Shown one piece after another: positions 11,751-15,101 of a stretch of 15,101 nucleotides of DNA (positions within the stretch are counted from its first letter, which is position 1; each line of letters begins with the position of its first letter). The position numbers and the translations under genes are program-made. The notes beneath the pieces were generated by a model. The model had not been told where the DNA came from. It made no database searches and was given only the letters and a program-made list of their open reading frames with translations. The DNA is taken from NCBI GenBank assembly GCA_900539095.1, contig UQAR01000054.1, positions 1 to 15,101 of the forward strand, in the 5' to 3' direction. Source of the DNA: an uncultured Ruminococcus sp. Lineage in GTDB: Bacteria; Bacillota; Clostridia; Oscillospirales; Ruminococcaceae.

Positions 11751-14033
11751 TTACTTTTCTCTTCCGTCCTCTTCACGCAGTGAAATTTTCGCAGCGATTA
11801 TGGTTATATCGTCCTGCCGACCGCCTGTCCGCTGAGCGAGAGCCTTTGCACCGATAGCCGTGACTATCTCCTGTGCAGTCATTCCGCCGCAGCGAAGTAT
11901 CTCTCTTGCCGCAGCGTCCTCAACGCCGTCAGAGGTCATAAGCAGAACGTCACCGTCAAAGAGTTTCAGCTCGCTGACATCAGGTGTACACTCCGCAAGT
12001 ATCCCCGCAGGAAATGCCTGTCCGCCAATGGCTTTAAGACCGCCGTCACGGAAAAGAAAACTTTGTGCTGCACCAGATTTCAAAAACTGCACCGTTCCGC
12101 CGTTAAGCTCAAGCCGCATTATATCGAGCGTCGCAAAAGATTCCTCCCAGCCCTTTACTCTCAGCATGGAATTTATCAGCCTGTGAGCAGTCTGCATAGA
12201 CATTCCCGACTGTATGAGCCTTGTAACAAGACTTACCGAGAACATGGAATCGAGCCTTGCTCTTTTTCCTGTGCCCATGCCGTCTGAAAGGACGATATAT
12301 TTTTCATTGACGCTTGAATCGAACACCTCAAAGCTGTCACCTGAATATTCGCCGCTTGATGACGCTGAAAAGCTTTTGATATCCACTGTGAACTTAGGTA
12401 TCTCAGCAAAAGACATTCTGGTTATATTATCCACCTTGACTATCACAGGCATATCAAGGTCATAATCTATCATTTCCGAAAGCGTAGCCGTCAGCCTTAC
12501 AAGGTCTCCCCTGAACTGAGCCGTTATAAAAACGTCCACACGCTGACAGAGGTTTTCATCTATGTAAACGCAGGCTTTCACATTAGGATAGCCGAGATTT
12601 GAAAAATGCTCTCTTACTCTTGCAGAAAGCTGAGAGTCAACGCTCCTCACCTGACCTGCTCTGAACGAAAGGTCAGATAAGATATCCTCCATGGAGGAAA
12701 GCTGCTCGCTCAAAAACTCACGCATTTCACGAACTCTCATGCTGTCAGCACGCTCAGCCACAAAGTCGGTATACAATTCGTTGAAACTTCTGCAAAGAAG
12801 TGACTGCCTCACGCAGCCGTCCAAATGCTTTTCAACATCGTCAAGACTGAGGTTATTGTATGTGCAAACTATGCTTTCAAGCTTTGAAAAGCTATCCTCA
12901 AGCTGAACGCTGCGTTTGCGGCAGACTGAATACATATCACAGTCGGTACACACCACCGACTGGACACGCTTTGCCAGCGTAGCCTCTTTTGACCGCTTAT
13001 CCATTGCCGCTGTGACCATGGAAAGCTGTCCTCTTATGCCGCCCAGTGTTCTTGACGCCATATTGAGTTTTGATGAAGTAGTCTGCCCAACAAGGTCAAC
13101 GGAATTTTTCACTCCCACCACTTTTTTCGCAGCCTTTTTTATCACAGGGATAGGCAAAGCGATAAAAAGCACTGAACCAATGAGCAAATCTGCAAACATC
13201 GAAAAAGTATCGCCGTTCACTCCCATTGCCACAAGGCTCACAAGAGATACCCCAAGAAAGACCAATACCATTACAAGCGAACCGAATTGCAGGAACGCTC
13301 CGCAGATAAGTCCTGAAGTTGCAAGAAGAAGTGTGTTCCTTGCCAAAGCAGGTGCACAAAGCAGCACGCCGCAGGTAGTCAATGCACCCACAACTGCACC
13401 GCCTATATTTCTGTACTTTCGCACAGCCATGAGCATAAAAAGCGTGCCCATTATCCTGCCAAGATTCACCACATGAAGAGGTGCTGCGGAAAGAGTCGAG
13501 ATAAACATTATATATAAAATGGCTGTGAAAACGCCATTTATGCCTGTCAGGTCAAAAACACCGCTGCGGTTTCTTTGACGTTTGACCGTCAACGCTATAA
13601 AGACCACACAGCCGCACATAAGCGAGCTTATCATTCGCAGCGACGCTGTATATGTATCCGACGGCATTGCCACCGACATCACGCAGCTGAACAAAAGCAT
13701 TGCTCCGGTTGTCAGCAGCGAAACGAATACAGGGTCGCTTTTATGTTCGGCAGAGGGCATAACGAGCCTTACCGCCGCTATCACAAGTATGGCACAAAGC
13801 TGAACGATACCCTCGGAAAAAGTTCCGCTTACAAAATATGCAAGTGCAGAACCTAAAAAAGCAGGTATCACATTCGTTCCTGAAAGCACTGCCACCGCCA
13901 CGTTCATTGATGACGGAAAGCCAAGTATCTTTCCGAAACTTGCCGCAAACGCCGCGGCTGCTGCCAAAACAGCCATTAGGGCGTTCATTTTGCCTGAGGT
14001 ATGAAATTTTGCCGTATGTCGTATTTTTTCCAT
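11751..14033 (-). CDS. spoIIE: Stage II sporulation protein E-like membrane phosphatase
   Basis: SpoIIE is the septum-associated PP2C phosphatase that dephosphorylates SpoIIAA and so activates sigma-F in the forespore. The 760-residue protein is slightly shorter than the 827-residue B. subtilis protein. Residues about 15-300 are strongly hydrophobic, with about ten membrane segments. A central region (about 310-560) contains coiled stretches and a cysteine cluster (C362, C365, C371, then C407 and C414). The C-terminal phosphatase domain (about 570-748) keeps metal-binding motifs: D584-G585 in V-L-S-D-G-M-G-T-G, T-L-D637, S-D702-G703, and R-Q-D-D742-I-T. The start at 14033 has a weak AGGA about 11 bp upstream. 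The gene follows rsmA on the same strand. Intact motifs suggest the organism can sporulate. Confidence 0.92.
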   Translation of the reverse strand: MEKIRHTAKFHTSGKMNALMAVLAAAAAFAASFGKILGFPSSMNVAVAVLSGTNVIPAFLGSALAYFVSGTFSEGIVQLCAILVIAAVRLVMPSAEHKSDPVFVSLLTTGAMLLFSCVMSVAMPSDTYTASLRMISSLMCGCVVFIALTVKRQRNRSGVFDLTGINGVFTAILYIMFISTLSAAPLHVVNLGRIMGTLFMLMAVRKYRNIGGAVVGALTTCGVLLCAPALARNTLLLATSGLICGAFLQFGSLVMVLVFLGVSLVSLVAMGVNGDTFSMFADLLIGSVLFIALPIPVIKKAAKKVVGVKNSVDLVGQTTSSKLNMASRTLGGIRGQLSMVTAAMDKRSKEATLAKRVQSVVCTDCDMYSVCRKRSVQLEDSFSKLESIVCTYNNLSLDDVEKHLDGCVRQSLLCRSFNELYTDFVAERADSMRVREMREFLSEQLSSMEDILSDLSFRAGQVRSVDSQLSARVREHFSNLGYPNVKACVYIDENLCQRVDVFITAQFRGDLVRLTATLSEMIDYDLDMPVIVKVDNITRMSFAEIPKFTVDIKSFSASSSGEYSGDSFEVFDSSVNEKYIVLSDGMGTGKRARLDSMFSVSLVTRLIQSGMSMQTAHRLINSMLRVKGWEESFATLDIMRLELNGGTVQFLKSGAAQSFLFRDGGLKAIGGQAFPAGILAECTPDVSELKLFDGDVLLMTSDGVEDAAAREILRCGGMTAQEIVTAIGAKALAQRTGGRQDDITIIAAKISLREEDGREK

Positions 14034-14056
14034 TGCTTATCACGTCCTATGTTTCC

Positions 14057-14077
14057 AAAATGTAATAATTACATTTT
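14057..14077. promoter_or_regulatory. Perfect 10+1+10 palindrome upstream of spoIIE
   Basis: The arms AAAATGTAAT and ATTACATTTT flank a single A and form a perfect inverted repeat, 24 bp before the spoIIE start. Its size and symmetry resemble an operator for a dimeric repressor, and it would overlap the -10 to +20 region of a spoIIE promoter or lie in its leader. AT-richness raises the chance of a random match. No cognate regulator is known. Confidence 0.45.
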
Positions 14078-14089
14078 AACAGGACTATG

Positions 14090-14106
14090 CAGCGAAAGGT
14101 GTCGCA
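14090..14106 (+). promoter_or_regulatory. Weak tandem Spo0A-box-like pair upstream of spoIIE
   Basis: Two heptamers, CAGCGAA (14090-14096) and TGTCGCA (14100-14106), lie on the same strand with a 3-bp gap. Spo0A boxes (consensus TGNCGAA) are known to occur in tandem at this 10-bp repeat spacing, and spoIIE is a Spo0A target in Bacillus. Each heptamer deviates from consensus (the first at two positions, the second at one), so the match is suggestive only. Confidence 0.3.
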
Positions 14107-14114
14107 ATATGGGC

Positions 14115-14136
14115 TTGGTCAAGAAAAGCTGACCAA
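14115..14136. repeat. Inverted repeat in the rsmA-spoIIE gap
   Basis: TTGGTCA (14115-14121) and TGACCAA (14130-14136) form a perfect 7-bp inverted repeat around 8 nt. No U tract follows on the minus strand, so it is a poor terminator for rsmA. It could be an operator or an mRNA hairpin. Confidence 0.4.
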
Positions 14137-14189
14137 ATTTACGGACACATCTCAGACTTATCAGAACCGTAAAAGCAATGGCAAAAAGT

Positions 14190-14207
14190 TGTACAAAAAT
14201 ATGTACA
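14190..14207 (-). terminator. Weak terminator-like hairpin just after rsmA
   Basis: TGTACA occurs twice (14190-14195 and 14202-14207) around 6 nt and can pair with itself. On the minus strand it begins 2 bp after the rsmA stop and is followed by ACTTTTTG. The stem is short and AT-rich, so termination would be weak at best, and read-through into spoIIE is plausible. Confidence 0.3.
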
Positions 14208-14208
14208 G

Positions 14209-15053
14209 TTAAACAAGCTTTCTGAGATTTTCAGAAAAGGTGATGAACTGCTCCATGGAAAGTGCCTCAGGACGGACGGAGGCAGGCAAGCCGCTCTGCT
14301 CTATCGCCTGATTTACCAATGCTTTATCGACATTCATTGAAGATGACACGGAATTTGAAAGTGTCTTTCTTCTCTGTGAAAAAGCTCCACGGGCTACTTT
14401 GAAAAAGAACTTTTCATCTGTTACGCCCTCAGGGGTCTTATCACGGATATCGAATCGCACCACGCAGCTGTCAACATTCGGCGACGGCATAAAGCTGCCA
14501 CGAGAAACGTTGAAAAGCAGTTTCGGTACAGAAAAGTAATTTATTGCCACTGTAACAGCACCCATATCTCTTGTACCCATAGGTGCACAAAGGCGTGTTC
14601 CAGCCTCTTTCTGCACCATGACGGTAACAGACTTTATGGGCAGACGCTCTTCAAGGAGCATCATTAAGATCGGCGAGGTTATATAATATGGAAGATTTGC
14701 ACAAACGGCAACGTCCATGCCCTGAAACTCCTCGGCGATAAGCTTGTGGAGGTCAGTTTCCATAACGTCAGCATTGATAATCTTGACATTGTCATATTCT
14801 GCAAGTGTTTCAGCTAAAACAGGCATGAGTCTGTCATCAATTTCAATAGCTACCACCTTGTCGGCACGCTTGGCAAGTTCGTTTGTGAGAACGCCAATTC
14901 CAGTGCCTATCTCAATTATGCCGAAACCTTTTTTTGCATTGCCCATTTCGGCTATCTTTGGGCAAACGGAAGGGTTCACAAGGAAGTTCTGACCGAGAGC
15001 CTTTGAGAAAGTAAAATTATGTCTTGCGAGAACATCTTTTATCACACTTATAT
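14209..15053 (-). CDS. rsmA: 16S rRNA (adenine1518/1519-N6,N6)-dimethyltransferase, 5' end missing
   Basis: RsmA (KsgA) uses SAM to dimethylate two adjacent adenines in helix 45 of 16S rRNA during small-subunit assembly. Visible motifs are L-G-Q-N-F-L-V-N near the N terminus, the SAM-binding E-I-G-T-G-I-G-V-L-T (the family usually has EIGPG), and the target-adenine motif N-L-P-Y-Y with I-T-S-P following. The C-terminal domain with the S-Q-R-R-K-T motif is complete, ending at 14209. A GTG at 15045 could be read as the start, but the frame stays open up to the adapter, no ribosome site precedes the GTG, and homologues have about 8-15 more residues here. I therefore treat it as truncated by the contig end, with I-S-V-I-K-D-V-L as the first readable residues. 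Confidence 0.93.
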
Positions 15054-15101
15054 CTGTCTCTTATACACATCTCCGAGCCCACGAGACTAAGGCGAATCTC
15101 G
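15054..15101. other. Nextera/Tn5 library adapter with full i7 index (not genomic)
   Basis: Bases 15054-15087 are the reverse complement of the read-2 transposase adapter; 15054-15072 is the Tn5 mosaic end. TAAGGCGA (15088-15095) is the i7 index in reverse complement, and ATCTCG (15096-15101) is the start of the P7 flow-cell sequence. The last genomic base is about 15053. Confidence 0.97.

Noticed and set aside
13575..13856. Plus-strand reading frames inside spoIIE and the glg genes
   Set aside because: They lie wholly antisense to genes with complete catalytic motifs, have no ribosome sites or family resemblance, and their composition is that of shadow frames.
1..15101. Composite transposon bounded by Tn5-type inverted ends
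   Set aside because: The inverted ends are library adapter with an i7 index and P7 sequence; no transposase is encoded in between.

Overview
The window looks like a metagenome- or isolate-assembly contig from a gut or rumen Clostridia species, most likely Ruminococcus-like (Oscillospirales). The evidence is a moderate-to-low GC, Gram-positive-type ribosome binding sites and promoters, a SpoIIE-type sporulation phosphatase, and a clostridial glycogen cluster that includes the Firmicutes-type GlgD subunit. The genus is inferred from gene content, not from a database search. Both ends are not genomic: bases 1-41 and 15054-15101 are Nextera (Tn5) i7-side library adapter in opposite orientation, so genuine sequence runs from about 42 to 15053.

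Left half, plus strand (99-4669): a promoter precedes a tightly packed five-gene run. It encodes an Lrp/AsnC regulator, a class I PLP aminotransferase (ATGA overlap), the isoprenoid kinase IspE (17-bp overlap), a membrane protein with an N-terminal zinc ribbon and an unrecognised outer domain (TTG start), and a PflX-type radical SAM protein (ATGA overlap). A compact GC-rich palindrome follows. Next comes a separate single-gene unit: a perfect-consensus sigma-A promoter, a leader of about 120 nt that can close on itself just before the ribosome binding site, a small HD-domain phosphohydrolase, and a strong intrinsic terminator.

Right half, minus strand (15053 down to 5583): rsmA (5' end cut by the contig end), spoIIE, then glgB-glgC-glgD-glgA ending in a strong terminator that faces the HD gene's terminator. 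The four glg genes are 17-40 bp apart and encode the ADP-glucose route to glycogen. GlgC with the catalytically degenerate GlgD makes ADP-glucose, GlgA polymerises it, and GlgB branches it. The 237-bp gap before glgB carries two candidate promoters, a spaced direct repeat and phased A-tracts, so the glg operon probably has its own control. The 175-bp gap before spoIIE holds several inverted repeats and a weak tandem Spo0A-box-like pair.

Most of this is core metabolism. The less ordinary points are the histone-like Lys/Ala tail on GlgB, the alanine at the usual ADP-glucose lysine of GlgA, the structured leader of the HD gene, the zinc-ribbon membrane protein next to a radical SAM protein, and the placement of spoIIE beside glycogen genes. 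I see no CRISPR array, prophage, insertion sequence, tRNA or rRNA.
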